Program-made: the position numbers and the translations under genes
Notes under the pieces: generated by a model
Told to the model about the DNA's origin: nothing
The model's input: only the letters and a program-made list of their open reading frames with translations
Databases searched by the model: none
Shown: positions 1 to 14,272 of the stretch, in pieces
Position numbering within the stretch: position 1 is the first letter of the stretch
Layout: each line of letters opens with the position of its first letter
Source: Rhodocollybia butyracea
Taxonomy: Eukaryota; Basidiomycota; Agaricomycetes; Agaricales; Omphalotaceae
Length of the DNA: 64,000 bases
Assembly: GCA_015501585.1 (NCBI GenBank)
Contig: JADNRY010000002.1
Span: 1,102,591-1,166,590, forward strand
Direction of reading: 5' to 3'

Positions 1-1596
1 TACCAAAAGTTCCAAATACCTATATGATATGCCTGACTCAAGTCTTACACCGAAGAAATTCTGCAGTATTCTGGCTGATATAGGCACATTGGATGCCAAG
101 ACGTTATCTTTGGTATTCCCAAAGAAGCTGTTCATTTTCGCTCGCAAATTCCGCATTCGGCTCGAATGTGTTGCTCAAATGCCATGGAAGGAGCAGAACT
201 GGGGAGCTCCATTCATAGCGCATGTGCGTACAACCCATATATCGCTAATGAGTATGAATTTTTACAACCAATCATATAGGCTATGGACATTGCCATGAAT
301 CTGAGAATTCACTGCGTGAACTGGATCTTGGTCAAACCCGCTCTGGCCGGACTTGATATGGAATCGTTGCAGGTAATTGCCAAACTTCTGGATCAAAAAC
401 AGTCTCATCTTAAGTTGAAAGATCCCTGATTTCACCGCCACGCCTGTTTCTGTAGAAGCTCTGGTTTCGAAACCGTTGCACCATCTGTTCGAGTATCAAC
501 TAATTTTGGGGGTACGGTTGGTTGCAGCGGATTATCTTCAAACCATTCCGTACTTAATCTTATCTGTTCAGGACCTGATGCGAATTTCAGCGGCCACAAA
601 TCATAAACATCACGAAGAGTTGAATCTTGGGATTGCTTCTATCCAACAAGTAATGGACAGGATCATGAACGCTCAACGAGAGGCGGTTTCCAATCAAACT
701 ATCCAGACTCTGCAGACCCGAATCGCCAATTGGCGGGACCTGGATGCCAACAAGTTGGGACAACTAATCATCGAAGGCAGTCTTCTCACTCGAAGAAACA
801 ATATTTTGCAAAATTTTGATGTTTTTTTGTTTGAGAAATTTCTCCTTCTGTGTAGCGAGACCCTCCCGCCCCCCGCTAGCTCTAGGCTTGGTAGACGTAA
901 GGTCTCCTCGGCCTCCATTCCTCCTTCAAGAGGTAACATGCTGTATATCGAGCACTATTTTACCACCCGCGATATCTCGATAATATCACAAAGTCAGTTC
1001 TACCGTGCACAAAGTGAGTCCGACTCAGGTTCACCGCTCCAATCCTGATCCTCCCTGCCTTTAGACGATAGTATTCGCAAATATTTTGAGCTAGTGTTGG
1101 CAATAGGCACTGATGTTATATCTTTGCTCTATCTCACCGAACATGATATGCAAGAATGGCATGATAAAGTTCAACGGATACAACAGTTCCCCAAGGAGGA
1201 TAAGAAAAGGGAATCTTACCAGAACTCTCTTACACAAAACCACCCCCAACGGAGCCCTTCCACACTCGCCGGAAACTCTCAATGGGTACCCTGACTAATC
1301 TCGAGAACGGCCCACTCCCAAAATCCATTGCTTCGCTAACCTCTGCCGAGTATTCTGCTTTTGTCAAGCTATACTTTGGAGGAAATATATTCGTGCTTTC
1401 GATTCCTCTACCTGTCAGGTTTGAAGAGCTGATGGAGCGTATCGATAAGAAGTTGCGACATTTTCCAGGATGGTCACGCGAAATGAGAAATGTTTCTCAT
1501 ACGGACGCGGATGGGCACACTATAATTATAGGGCCGGAAACTCCTTTAGAGCCAATCTTTCAGGAGGGCGTGATGGTCTCGCTAGATATTCGGTGA
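1..1596 (+). CDS. CDC24: CDC24-type Rho/Cdc42 guanine-nucleotide exchange factor, 3' part
   Basis: Exchange factor that would activate Cdc42 at sites of polar growth. The gene enters from the left edge, so the N-terminal part is missing. Visible in order: DH domain with the Cdc24-like stretch PWKEQNWG, then a KPLHHLFEYQLIL helix matching the usual KPVQR-KYPLLL, and a long helix ending near QTLQTRIANW; a PH domain starting at FDVFLFEKFLLLC and ending at LTEHDMQEWHDKVQRI; and a C-terminal PB1 domain (about 1351-1593, FVKLYFGG...DADGHTIIIG) that in the family binds the Bem1/Scd2 scaffold. Introns seen by frame: 224-279, 512-571, 1014-1064, 1286-1350. Between about 300 and 455 I cannot join the exons in one frame; a missing base or an unrecognised intron is likely. 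It is more divergent than usual, so a decaying paralogue is possible. Confidence 0.75.
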
Positions 1597-1744
1597 CCAG
1601 CCGTGATATCCATTAACTTATGTACTCTAGAACTTATGCTGTTCCAACCTTGATAGTATATACTGTCCGTTATTTATGTATTGTAGAACTCATACTGTTC
1701 CAGCCCGCGGTCTATTAGAAAGAGTATTCTACAAAACAACCGTA

Positions 1745-3499
1745 TCAGTAAGCTGAGGGATGGGATTCAAACTGTCTTACTGGTTGTTGCTGTTGTCCTA
1801 TTGCGGTTTGAAGCCGCTGAAGCACATGTTTTATGTTTGGTGTGCCTCCGCGGTTTGCTATGATCAAGGACTTGAGCTCTGCATCATTTATTGCTTGGGC
1901 GTTATCTTGACTATTCTCAGCAATGTCAACAGCAAACTGGATGAAAAAATCCACTGGATCTGCTTCTGGATGTCGAGCTTTCACTGCCCAGCAAAATTTG
2001 ACCGCTGTTGGCAGACGCTCGATCTGCAAACGACTGGAGAATTTAGTCAGCTACGATTGGATTCAGACCGCTTTTAAGAACTTGACTTGCGATAGAGGAT
2101 GTACGATCCGATAGAAGAAGTCTACCTTGCTGTTGTGAGGTAAGAGACGAGAGGACATGTTCAAGTGCAAGTCGAATTTCTCCTCCAAGTGCGATTATCT
2201 GCGAAATATAAGACATCGATAGCTCAGTAAAGTTAGCGTCCTTGATATCTAGATCACTAGAAAAAGCCGGTATCATTAGAAGAACGAAAACGACACACTA
2301 AAGGCATTTGTTTACCAGAATAATAATAGGTCGAAAGCAACGTCGAACATATCCTTTTCACATTTTTAGCCGTAGCTCTGGCATGCTCAGAATGACAGCA
2401 ATTTCACAAAGTCGGTGTATAATCGCTTTTGAAGAACTTGCCAACCATGATTGCTTTCGCAGATTCGGGGTTTTGAAAGTCATCGCCAGAGAGATTTGAG
2501 AGAGGGGTATGACAGGATCAACCCTCGGCCACACCAGATCCAGCCTTTGAGGAGCGCGGAGTACATCCCATCCCCTCTGACATTGACAAAACTTCTCAAT
2601 GATTTGTTGTACCGTCGTGACCACGATCGGACTTTCGTCAAAAGTGCATTGCTCGCAAATGACCACAAGAGTGTCGAGAAACCCCGACTCTATCACGGCT
2701 CGACAAGAGCTTTCATGCTCTTGTGCCAGTTGGAACATGAGATCGAGGAAGGGAAGTATCTCATGAGGTTCGGAGGGTAGTAGTGACGAACGATAAACTG
2801 CGATCAGTTCAAGCCTTGCTTTCATTTCAGCATCCAAGATGGAACCAGTGTCCGTGTTATGCCTTCCAATAGTCCAACTATGAGCAAGCAAGAATCTCTG
2901 CAACCAACTATTCAAAGCTACATACCATAATAACGGAATACAAGGCATCATCTCAGAAAGAAAGACAATAATCTCTTCTCGAGGCCATTTGACAATGCAG
3001 ATTAATAGCTGGTTGGTTTCCCGGCTACCAATCTGCATCATGATTAGTTTTAGAGCTTTCTGGCGTACTTTAATGTCGTAAAAAGTCAAGTCTACCAAAG
3101 TCAAATGCGTCACTGCGGAACTAACATGTGCAGATTTCACAAATACCTTGATAGTTCCAATAAATCATCGTATACCTTCTCCAGTGGTTCTGCGGGATTC
3201 TTTGATACTGAGAGGATTGTATCGATCTTTGCTAGTCTCCATCTTACTAGGAGCTTCTCGACTCCACGAAGACTGGCCTCTCCCAAACTCTTGATCGCTC
3301 GGCCTGAAAGAGTTCCAGGTCCCCAGACTGTGGTAGCAGAGCTCTCAGTTTCAGTTGTTTCAAAGGTACCAGAGGTGACTATGCTGAAACGGTCGCTGTC
3401 TAGGTCTTCACCATTTCGCATTCGCGGGGGTAGGATCATGATGATAATCACGGTACAAGGCGGCAACACAAGATGATCATTTTCACATAGACTCAACAT
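1745..3499 (-). CDS. Hypothetical helical protein, multi-exon
   Basis: I do not recognise a named family. The pieces 3137-3499, 2358-3140, 2043-2276 and 1745-2029 are all open on this strand and read as one alpha-helical protein of roughly 500-550 residues. The first ATG is at 3499. Leucine-rich helices throughout suggest an ARM/HEAT-like fold (inference). Exon joins are uncertain: the joins that keep frame would need introns of only 26 and 31 nt, well below the 50-65 nt normal here, so base errors near the junctions are possible. It lies tail-to-tail with CDC24 (148 bp between stops) and head-to-tail with ATP1 (159 bp). No membrane segment or signal peptide is evident. Confidence 0.6.
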
Positions 3500-3658
3500 A
3501 GCAATAGAGAGAATAAAAGTTTAATTTTGAGATAAGCGAAAGCATCCAAAAGCAAAAAAACGGAGACTTCAGTACTTTTTGCTCTCAACTACCACGGTAG
3601 GTATGCAGCGCGCAGGTATTGTATTCTATTCAAGTTTCGAATTCCAAGCTCCATCACT

Positions 3659-5815
<2,157 letters not shown>

Positions 5816-5825
5816 TTCTATGCAT

Positions 5826-5950
5826 GGAATGTAGAGTGGAAGAGAGAGAGACTTAGACAACCCGATGGTTCCCGAAGTCGTTCACGTGTGACCAAACAGT
5901 TCCCACCGTAGGCGCTTAATATTTTTAAGCTTTCATTCGTCCATTGGCCC
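5826..5950. promoter_or_regulatory. Shared promoter of ATP1 and bL21m
   Basis: Only about 125-135 bp separate the first recognisable ATP1 codons (minus strand) from the bL21m ATG (plus strand). The two genes must share regulatory DNA. A CCAAT pentamer lies on the minus strand at 5947-5943. CCAAT is the site for the HAP/CBF complex, which controls respiratory genes in fungi; its use here is inference. Confidence 0.55.
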
Positions 5951-6445
5951 ATGGCCAGCCTGTTTAGACAGTGTTCGTCTCAAGTTTTTCTTTTAGCAGG
6001 TGCTTCTATCTAACATTTTCCAGTTCAATCAATATGCAGGCCACTTTCTAAAAATCTCTACACTGTTCCCAACACTACAGCTTCGGCACTAGACCTTATT
6101 CGCTCCCAGCCTTCTTTGTATGTCGTGGCCAATGTTGTCGGTCGGCGACATCTCCTTGCGCCTCGAGATATACTCACAATACCACGTCTACGTGACGTTA
6201 AAGTCGGGGACGTGCTGAAACTCGATGAGATTCACGAACTTGGATCGCGCGAGTACACCTTACGGGGGAACCCAACAATTTCTCCTGACAAAGTAAAAGT
6301 GGAAGCTACGGTTGTGGAACATACCAAGGGGGCAATGGAGTTTATATACAAGAAGAAACGGAGAAAGGGCTACCAAAAGACGAAGAAGCATAAACAGACT
6401 TATACACGTCTGAGGATTGGAATATTGAGATTCCAGAGTCAGTAA
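5951..6445 (+). CDS. MRPL49: Mitochondrial ribosomal protein bL21m
   Basis: Large-subunit protein of the mitochondrial ribosome, homologue of bacterial L21 and yeast Mrpl49. The body shows the L21 beta-barrel pattern (DVKVGDVLKLDEIHELGSRE, VKVEATVVEH) and the family signature near the end, KGYQKTKKHKQTYTRLRI. I start at ATG 5951 (MASLFRQ), giving a basic N-terminus suited to mitochondrial import. An intron at 5973-6023 (donor GTTCGT, branch CTAAC) restores frame and gives 147 residues. A 24-nt intron starting at 5998 would also keep frame but is implausibly short. It pairs divergently with ATP1. PRP40 begins 125 bp downstream on the same strand. Confidence 0.85.
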
Positions 6446-6569
6446 TATAACTTGCTTTAATTAATTCAGCTGAGCGCTGTATGAGTCTGACCAGTGACAT
6501 TGAAAGTTTTCATCATATGTGGCTGTGTTTGTTACTTGCTTTCTTGCCATCATCTCCGGCTACCACAGA

Positions 6570-9544
6570 ATGAACGTCTGGGTATGTAAATTACTAGCTA
6601 TATTGAATAGCCTCCAATTCTTGTACACAGACAGAACATCGGAATCCAGAAGGTCGCACCTACTGGTTCAATACCGGAACGAGAGAAAGTGTCTGGGAAA
6701 AGCCAGATGGTGAGACCATAAATAAATGACTTGTCGACTATCAATGCTCACGAAAATTCATAGACCTGAAATCTCCGTTCGAGGTGCGCTACTTATACGT
6801 AGCCACATTGTCATTCTAACCCCCTCCCTACAGCGTGCTTTGAACCAAACTAAATGGAAAGAATACGTTTCTGGAGGCCGAAAATATTATTACAACGTAC
6901 GTGACATATCCGCCCAATTTTCGCCAATTTATCTTATTTCCGTAGACTGAGACCAGAGAGTCTAAATGGGACATGCCTGATGAGCTTTTGCTGGTTCTCG
7001 AAAAGGTAGAAAAGGAAAAGCCTGCTCCTACTGCGTATGTGTTCTTACGATAAAACTGAAACCATTGCCTAATCTCGAATTCTATAGCCCGGTTCCTTCA
7101 GCAATCACAGCTCCTGGGTTCACTCCGGTCGGTAGCGCAACCCCTGCCACTCCATCTTCTGCGACACCAAATGGAGTGACTTCATCGGCGGTAGGACAAC
7201 ACACCGGAGGCCTTCCACTCTCTTCTTCAAGTATTCTTCCAGCTCGTCCCAACATTCCTGAGGACCCCGTCATTCCACACAATGATTCGCCACTGTTGAG
7301 GAAGGAGAAAAGGCCTTTACTCATCTGCTCAGAAAGGCTGGGGTAGATCCAAGTTTTACTTGGGATCAGACAATGCGTGCTATCATCACGGATCCATTGT
7401 ATAAGGCACTAAATACTTTGGCAGAAAAGAAGGCTGTTTTTGAAAAAGTATGTCCATATCTCGTTACTGCTAACGCTCTCTGCTGATGCCATTCTTCCTC
7501 CCAGTACACGACCAATCTGAAAATCAAAGAACAGGAAGAAAAAGACGCAAGACTTGCTAAATTACGCCCTGCCATCCGAAATATGCTCAAGGGTAATCCG
7601 AATGTGTTTCACTATTCGACATTCAATACCGCAGATAAGCTTTTCTCTCAGCACCCCATCTGGCAGCAAGCCAAATTGAGTCCGAGCGTAGACTGATTTT
7701 TGAAGAGTACGTCAACGAATTGAAACAGCGCGAAGTGGTAAGCAATCAACCATTGTTCTCGCTCTTGTCTTACACCTGGTATTTTTTACAGCAAGAAAGT
7801 CGTGCGGCGCGTTCACGAAGTGTCGCTAAAGTCGTCAATTTATTCAAGCAGCTCGACGTGGACGTTCTTACTCGATGGAGATCCGCTCACAACCTTATTC
7901 TCGACTCTGAAGAGTGGACCTCCGATCCTGAATTGCGAAAGTTACCCACTCTTGATATTCTTCTCGCTTTCGAAGACTACAGTCGGGTACGGGAGAGGGA
8001 GTACGAAGAACAGATGCGTCGTGCACAAGTTGAAAAAACGAGGAAAGAAAGAAAGGCAAGGGAAGCGTTCAAGGTGCGCCTGTTATCCGCTCGTATTTTT
8101 ACACTTGTTCCAATCTTCTCTGTTTCCATGATATAGGAACTTCTGGAGTCTCTCGTAGCTTCCGGTGATATAAAAGCACGAACCAAGTGGAAGGACGTAT
8201 ATCCCAAGTTCAAGGACGACGATCGATACATCAATATGCTCGGCAATCCAGGTTCAAACCAACTCGAGCTCTTCTGGGATGTTGTGGATGCGATGGACCA
8301 AAAGCTCGATGCTAAGATCGCAATTGTCATGAATGTGATTAGCAAAACCAAGAAGCCAGGGAAAGAAAACCTAGATGGTGCGAGAGGGAAGCAGAGAAAG
8401 AAAACGGTGTTTCCAAAAGCTCTGGCTTTGTTATTGGACCTACGACAACCGAAGAAGAGTATTTGACTATTGTAAAGGCGGCAGATGATGATGATATCAA
8501 GACCTTAAGCGGTGAAGAGCTTCATCTAATTTTTGACACCGTGAGCATTCTCTGTTTCGGCCTGACTTGCGCTCACAGCGTTTCCCAGTTGCGCGAGACC
8601 GCTCTCAAGAAACAAGCTGAGGAGAAACGTCGAACGGAGAGAAAACAGAGACATCTTCAAGAAGATCTCCGATATGCTCTGAGAAAGCTTCCTGAGCCAA
8701 TCGATCTCACTCTGTCGTATGAGGAGGTAAGTTGTATCGTTTCGTTCTCGCCTCGTTCTAATCAAATTGACTTTTGTAGGCTGTCCCGCTCATTGAGCAC
8801 CTCCCTGAGTTCCAAGCCATCGAAGACGAAGACCACAGACGATCTGCGTTCGCCAAGTTTGTCAAGAGGCAAAAGGTGCGTCTCCACATTCCCGCACTCC
8901 CATCTTCTGAATCTATCACAGGAACGTATACGTGAGGCTGCCGGGTCCGAAGATGGTGGGTCGACTAGCGGTCGAAAACGCAAAGAGCCACCTCGTACTG
9001 AACATAGTCGCGAGCGTGAGCGGGGTGACCGAGATCGACATGACCGCGAGCGTGAGGTTTCCTACCGTGATCGTGAACGTGAACGTGGCAGCAGCGGGAA
9101 AGACTACGATTCACGACCTCGTCATCATTACAGACACGATGACTACGATCGTAAAGGATCTAGGGATTACGAACGAGATTATAGGACTTCCTCCTCCAAG
9201 CATCATGACAAGGACGACCGGAGACGAGGGGACAAGGAGAAGGGCGCTAGTAGCAGCAGCGGTAGAAGAGGAGAGTACAGAGATTGGGATGAACCAAGAC
9301 ATGAGGAGCGAGAAAAGAGTGTCTCCTCGGCGTATAAGGATAAAGATGAATCTTCAAAGTCAGAGAAGAGAGAGATGGAGGATCAAGCTCCTGATGACAG
9401 GGTGGAAAAGGTGAAATTTACTTTTTACAAGACGAAGCATTAGCGAGGTATACTAATGGATTCTCGTCTCAGCGTCCCCGTATTGATGAACCTGCACGCG
9501 AGTCTTCGGCAAGAGCAGATACGCCCGAGGAGGGCGAAATTTAG
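6570..9544 (+). CDS. PRP40: Pre-mRNA processing protein PRP40 (U1 snRNP)
   Basis: U1 snRNP protein that bridges the 5' splice site and branch-point factors. Start at ATG 6570 (MNVW). Two WW domains follow ([14 protein letters not shown]...ESVWEKP and [16 protein letters not shown]...ESKWDMP), then a Pro/Ser/Thr-rich linker. Next comes a run of FF domains ([45 protein letters not shown]...[23 protein letters not shown]). The C-terminal tail is rich in Arg/Asp/Glu/Ser dipeptides and ends PEEGEI. About ten introns of 48-65 nt. Three single-base gaps break the conserved frame, each in a short homopolymer: near 7284 (GG to G before [11 protein letters not shown]), 7673-7675 (AAAA to AAA in QQAKIESERR) and 8386-8388 (GGGG to GGG before EAEKENG). 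Because this is an essential gene, these look like sequence errors. Confidence 0.93.
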
Positions 9545-10180
9545 TTTGGGCGTTCGGCTCTGAATCAGATACAGTACGAGTAGTACGTATAACTATAAGG
9601 TCCCTAGCTAGCTGACCTCAATTTAACATCTCTTTGACGTGTGGGAAGGATTTTTGAGCAAGTCTCTGTTTCTTTCCTATAGCTTTCATGAAACTTTTTC
9701 GTGGCTTTGGAAGATACAATGAATCTTCGAACGCTAGGCTCAGATCACTTTGCAAACGGTATCGCGTTTCCTGCTGTCAGTACTAACGTTTTGTCTCTGA
9801 TGCGTCCAGGTTTTCTTTCACTCATTGGCCCGCGTTGAAACCACCAAACAGGCAGTCATTAACATGATCTGTTAGCCCGCTCAACATACTACAATGTTAA
9901 TACTTGTGAGTAGTTTCTGTTCATAAGGATTGGGATAATCTTATCCAATCTCGACCTTTTCGGTATTTATGATTTCCAGAATTATTTTTTTTGCTTCTGG
10001 TAGTAGCTGGTAGTCTGGTCTTGTTACATCTTCTAATACTTCTATTGTCTATATTACCAAATGCATCAAAGTCTAAGTGCCACTAACGATCTCTCCAGAT
10101 ACAGCCAGGGTCATTCTGATGGCCTGCGCTTGTGTTCCCTTTGTTCTTTTACAAGTTGCTTTTGTCTTCAAACCACCAGA
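9545..10180 (+). repeat. Duplicated 5' block upstream of MYND copy A
   Basis: No gene is seen. The stretch from about 9720 recurs upstream of copies B (about 13880-14270, preceded by 12240-12369) and C (about 16005-16520). Shared landmarks are the phrase cgcgtttcctgctgtca, the caacatggtctgtta-like motif and the cttgtgagtag motif. It probably carries the promoter of each copy. Confidence 0.75.
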
Positions 10181-10185
10181 ATCAT

Positions 10186-11744
10186 CCTCCTAGGAGCTAT
10201 GTGCCAGCATATACCAAGATTAAAGTCTCGGGGACATGCTATGCTCTTACTGTTTCCAACCTCAGGTGCTGAGATCACGCTGAAAAGGTGTACCCTGTGT
10301 TAGTACAGTGTTACCGCGTTTCTTATTGTCAGTGCCACTCGCATTTTACTGGTCGATGAATCACTAAAAGATAGTATTCTCATAGGTAGCTCTGGATGTC
10401 AAACAAAGGATTGGGACCTTCGTCACAAACGTTTTTGTCCTCGCTTCCAGGAGGTCAATAGATATGACCTCGAAATTGTCGGAGAAACTTGTGTAACTCT
10501 GGAAAAGCTAGTCGAACATCAGGTAGCTCGGTCTGTTTTATGTTGAAATGTTTCATGAATAGGAACCTTTTCCCTAGAACAAGCGTCGTGAAATTTTGAA
10601 ATCGAAAAAACGAAACCAGAACGAGCCTTGCGAGGATTGCTCCAGAGATATCTTCAAGTTAGTGATTTCTTGTTCTATTTTGCCATTGTATGCTGACCCC
10701 AACAGAAATGAAGTTGTCTGTGAAGTATGTTACCAGACTCCTTACCAGGCCAGGCCCATCAAAAATTTCGAGTCTTGTCCCAAATGTCAGCTTGCCCGAT
10801 ATTGCTCTGACCCTTGCAAATCCAAGCTTTCGACAGTTCATTCCCAGCGCGCGTGCGATATGCTAGCACTGCTACACGCTACTGAACGTACAGAAATTGA
10901 TTATCTCCTTAACCGAAAGCGCTTGGAGGTCGGGTTGATGATCCCATCTCCCAAAAAGCGCGCCAAATATATCCCAATGGCTTACTACACCGACTGGGAG
11001 CACTACGACCGTGAACTCTATCAAGAGTTTGGTGGGACAACCAACACGTTTCTTAATTCTCTTGCGCGTGAAATCCAGGCACACAGTCTACAAGCCACTG
11101 CTGGACTTAGGCAGCTCTCCACTGAGAGCAGATCGTTTTGTTGTACAATCATAGCTGGCTTGGAGAAGACCATTCCTCGTATATTGACTTATACGTCTCT
11201 AGAGATCCATGTTGTTGGTGCTAGCAGTCGCGAGCGCGCGATCAAGCGTATGACAGAGGATATCCTTCACCACTATCCTGGTCTCAAAAAACTACACATT
11301 CGCTTCATCGGTCCTGAGGCTGCCAGCTCTGACGACCCGACTGACAACCAAGCGTGCACTTATTGCCTGGCAGTCGGAGGAAGTCGCACTTGCTCTTCAC
11401 ATCCTGAACCATACCATGATTACATGCGAAACAACCCCAATAACAAACCGGACCTCGTTGTGTGTCTCAACTCTGGTCATTCAGACATGCCTTACTTGCT
11501 ATCTTGGATGCCGACCCTACCAAAAATACTGGATATGAATGTTCCAGCGATTTTCACAGAATATTCGTGGCGGGAAGCTGATAACGAAACTAGGAGACTT
11601 CGTGGAATGGGTGCGCGCTTTGTCATTGAGTTGGAAGAGAACAGGTGGAGAGGCGTCATTCCAATCATTAACAGGGCCACTGGGATGAAGCACGGCCGCA
11701 TCTCGTACAGTAGTCAGGTTTGGTATGCTGTGCATGGTCGCTGA
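10186..11744 (+). CDS. MYND zinc-finger / MSS51 C-terminal-domain protein, copy A (5' exon damaged)
   Basis: Compared with B and C, the intact part has the second half of finger 1 (SYCSSGCQTKDWD-RHKRFC after an intron), a second MYND finger (CEVCYQTPYQARP...CPKCQLARYCSDPCKSK...H), and a C-terminal domain of the Mss51 type (LEIHVVGASSRE, LKKLHIRFIGPE, YHDYM, PDLVVCLNSGHSD, VPAIFTEYSWREAD, GMGARFVIELEENRWRG). Mss51 in yeast is a mitochondrial COX1 translation factor; whether these nuclear-family copies act there is unknown. Introns are near 10530-10578 and 10656-10705. The first exon is broken: one base is missing in the CSYCF region (about 10260) and 11 extra bases (about 10306-10316) bring a stop. 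No start ATG equivalent to that of B is present, so finger 1 is probably lost. Confidence 0.75.
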
Positions 11745-12369
11745 GCAGGCGAGTAAATGCCACTATACACCTTGTATCTTAGTGTGAACAAAAGTTGTTG
11801 TGTCTGCCAGGTACCGATTGCGTGATTATACACGAAATGAAATGTGGAGAGGCCTGTATTGGTGACAGGAAGCCAAATGCAACGAGGCTGAGTCTTCGCG
11901 CCTAAAAATTGGAGATATCTCAATTTTGGCGAATGTCTGTTCTGAGGAAAGTTGCGAGGAAGACGCGTATAATATATAACTTGGAAGATCAAGCTCCTGA
12001 TGACAGGAAAATGTGAGATTTACTTTTTATATGACGAGGTATACTCATGAATTCTCATCTCGTAATGAACCTGCACGCGAGCTTTCCTGAGCCTTCGAAA
12101 TTAGTTTGGGCGTTCGGCTCTGAATCAGATACAGTATTAGTACGTACTAGTACGTATAACTAGCTAGCTGACCTCAATTTAACATCTCTTCGGCGTGTGG
12201 GGAAAGATTTTTGACAAGTCTCTGCTTCTTTCTTATACATATCATCCATGAAGCGGGCCGCGGCTAACGTTCAACCAACCTTCGAACACTCAATTCACTT
12301 GGAGAAGGCATAGTTAGTATTAGCGCGTTTCCTGCTGTCAATATTACTCATCCTCCGTCTCTGACTTTC
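11745..12369 (+). repeat. Duplication junction and fragment of the PRP40 3' end
   Basis: Up to about 11980 this is the 3' flank of copy A. It resembles the promoter of the TMEM14 gene after copy C (shared gaagacgcgtata motif at 11960 and 18380). From about 11982 to 12240 it is a decayed copy of the last intron, last exon and 3' flank of PRP40 (compare 9382-9680; shared gatcaagctcctgatgacag, atgaacctgcacgcgag and tttgggcgttcggctctgaa). It has lost part of the last exon and is noncoding. The order shows that the tandem unit ran from the PRP40 tail to the TMEM14 promoter. Confidence 0.85.
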
Positions 12370-13881
12370 GAGGGGCAAGTCGATTGGTAAAGTACGATCC
12401 CATCAAAAGAAGAGGAAGCGGCGCCTCTCTCGTAAAAGAACTTACAAACGCCGTTTCCGAGCCAAAAATAGTAAGCACGTATCGTCGTACCTCACCGAAT
12501 GTATTCCCATTAGTGTTCGGTATTTCGGAGATGCTTCGGATGCGTTACAAGGCATTACAAGCCTCCGAAGCCTGCACAAGCTCACGCGAGTGTTGTCCTG
12601 ATTCAAATGTTTTGATACTTAAATTTTCATAGTTCTGAACATATATTACATTACATGCAGTGGTCGTATTTGGCCAAACAAAAGAGGGATTAGACTGATT
12701 CAGACCGGTGAGAGTAATGCGTGGATAGAAGGTACTTACAACACTTCAACTTGGTCATGTTATCATCTTCGAATCAACGAGGCGCCATTTTTGCAACGGA
12801 AGTTAGGTGGACACAGGAGTCGTCCTGAAGACAGTGACAACTCTCTGGGATGGAACACTTCAACTTGGATACTACTTTGGTGAATGCATTGGCATTCATT
12901 CTACTATCAAGACGGAAGCACTGTCATCTTGTTCGAGTCCTACTCTTTCGCGAATCGAGTATGGAACGGCGTAGTACATTAAGACTTCAATGATGTGATG
13001 GATGATAGCGTCGTCCAAAACAATCCTCATATCAGCATGTATATAATCTGCCTCGCTAGTATCATAAGTAACTCATGTTTATGCTATCTCTTGCTACTTA
13101 CTGTCAATCTGCAATCATCTCACCTTAGTGGTTGATAATATCTTTATTAATCCCAAATTCTGGGCTCTACAGCTTGCGTGTGTAAGGTTTATGCTGAGAT
13201 TATTACCATGCATTGTATTGTTTGAAGTTCAGTTATCTCGCTCCCAACACTAAGCATGGTCCCATTCAAATTGAGATAGTTGACTCTACGTTCCAGCAAA
13301 GATCTTCAAGGCATCATATATTGCTGTGAGTGAGGCGGCCTGCCCGTGTAATAATTCTCCATACCCGCGTCATTGCGCAACGTGGAAGCGCCATCTCTGC
13401 TCCTGCGAGTATGTATATATTATATATATGGCCGATACAGTGACTGCTCATACTACATCAAGTATTCAACCCAAGAAGATTGAACTGTCCAAGACTATGT
13501 CATCTACATAAGAAATGTAGCGCTATATAATGAAAACCTCAAGAGCGTGTTTCTTCAAGTTTTCAACAAGTTTCCCATTACAATCACAAGTTGATTGGTA
13601 AAAAATGACAGGGTTTAGTTGAGCATCGACTTCAACTCAGAATAAAATACCCAAAGGCCTCATTATTATCAATACACCACCGCTGTTGAAGCAATGCGTG
13701 CCCTGCGCTCGCTGTGACTGATGAGGCATCACTCACGGCTCAAAACCGGGGCTCACCGACGGAAATCTTAACTAACCATCAATAATTTGGTCGGTATCGT
13801 CATTCCGGAGCGTTTCCCGCTATTCCCGGTGGTTCTTCTTCTGTTTGATGGGATCTTACTTTACCAATCGACTATGGACTC
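12370..13881. mobile_element. Non-autonomous inverted-repeat DNA transposon, 1.5 kb
   Basis: A 1512-bp insertion inside the upstream block of MYND copy B. Its ends are inverted repeats of about 45 bp (12370-12414 and 13835-13881). Both share the core agtcgattggtaaagta and then gatcccatcaaa, with a single mismatch in the core. The flanks show a 9-bp direct repeat CTGACTTTC at 12361-12369 and 13882-13890, a target-site duplication. No transposase-like ORF is present. A 9-bp duplication fits Mutator-like elements, and 8 bp would fit hAT; the class is inference. A further partial end-like motif (agttgattggtaaaa) sits inside near 13589. Confidence 0.85.
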
Positions 13882-14272
13882 CTGACTTTCTTTCGCTCAT
13901 TAGCCCGTGTTGAACCCGCCGAACAGTTCATTAACATTGGGCAGTCGGGCAGTCATCAACATGGTCTGTTACATTCATACCAGGCCGCTCAACGTCGGAG
14001 GGATACTACAGTGCTACTTGTGAGTAGATCTGAGTATTCTGTCCATAAACAAATGTTTGTCGTCCAGGCAGACCCCATTCAGCAGGGATAATCTTATCTA
14101 ATCTAAATCTCTTCAGTACCCCAAAATTATTATTTTTCGCTTGCTCGTTACAACTTCTATTACCAAATGCACAAACTATCTGTACGGATACAGGCCAGGG
14201 TCATTCTGATGGCATGCGTTTGTATTTCTTTGTTCTGCTTTCATCTCCAAACCACCATCGGTTATCGTGATC

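Noticed and set aside
2043..3140. Introns of 26 and 31 nt in the hypothetical gene
   Set aside because: Far below the normal size here; more likely wrong joins or base errors.
5998..6023. A 24-nt intron in bL21m
   Set aside because: An alternative 51-nt intron (5973-6023) keeps the same frame and has normal size.
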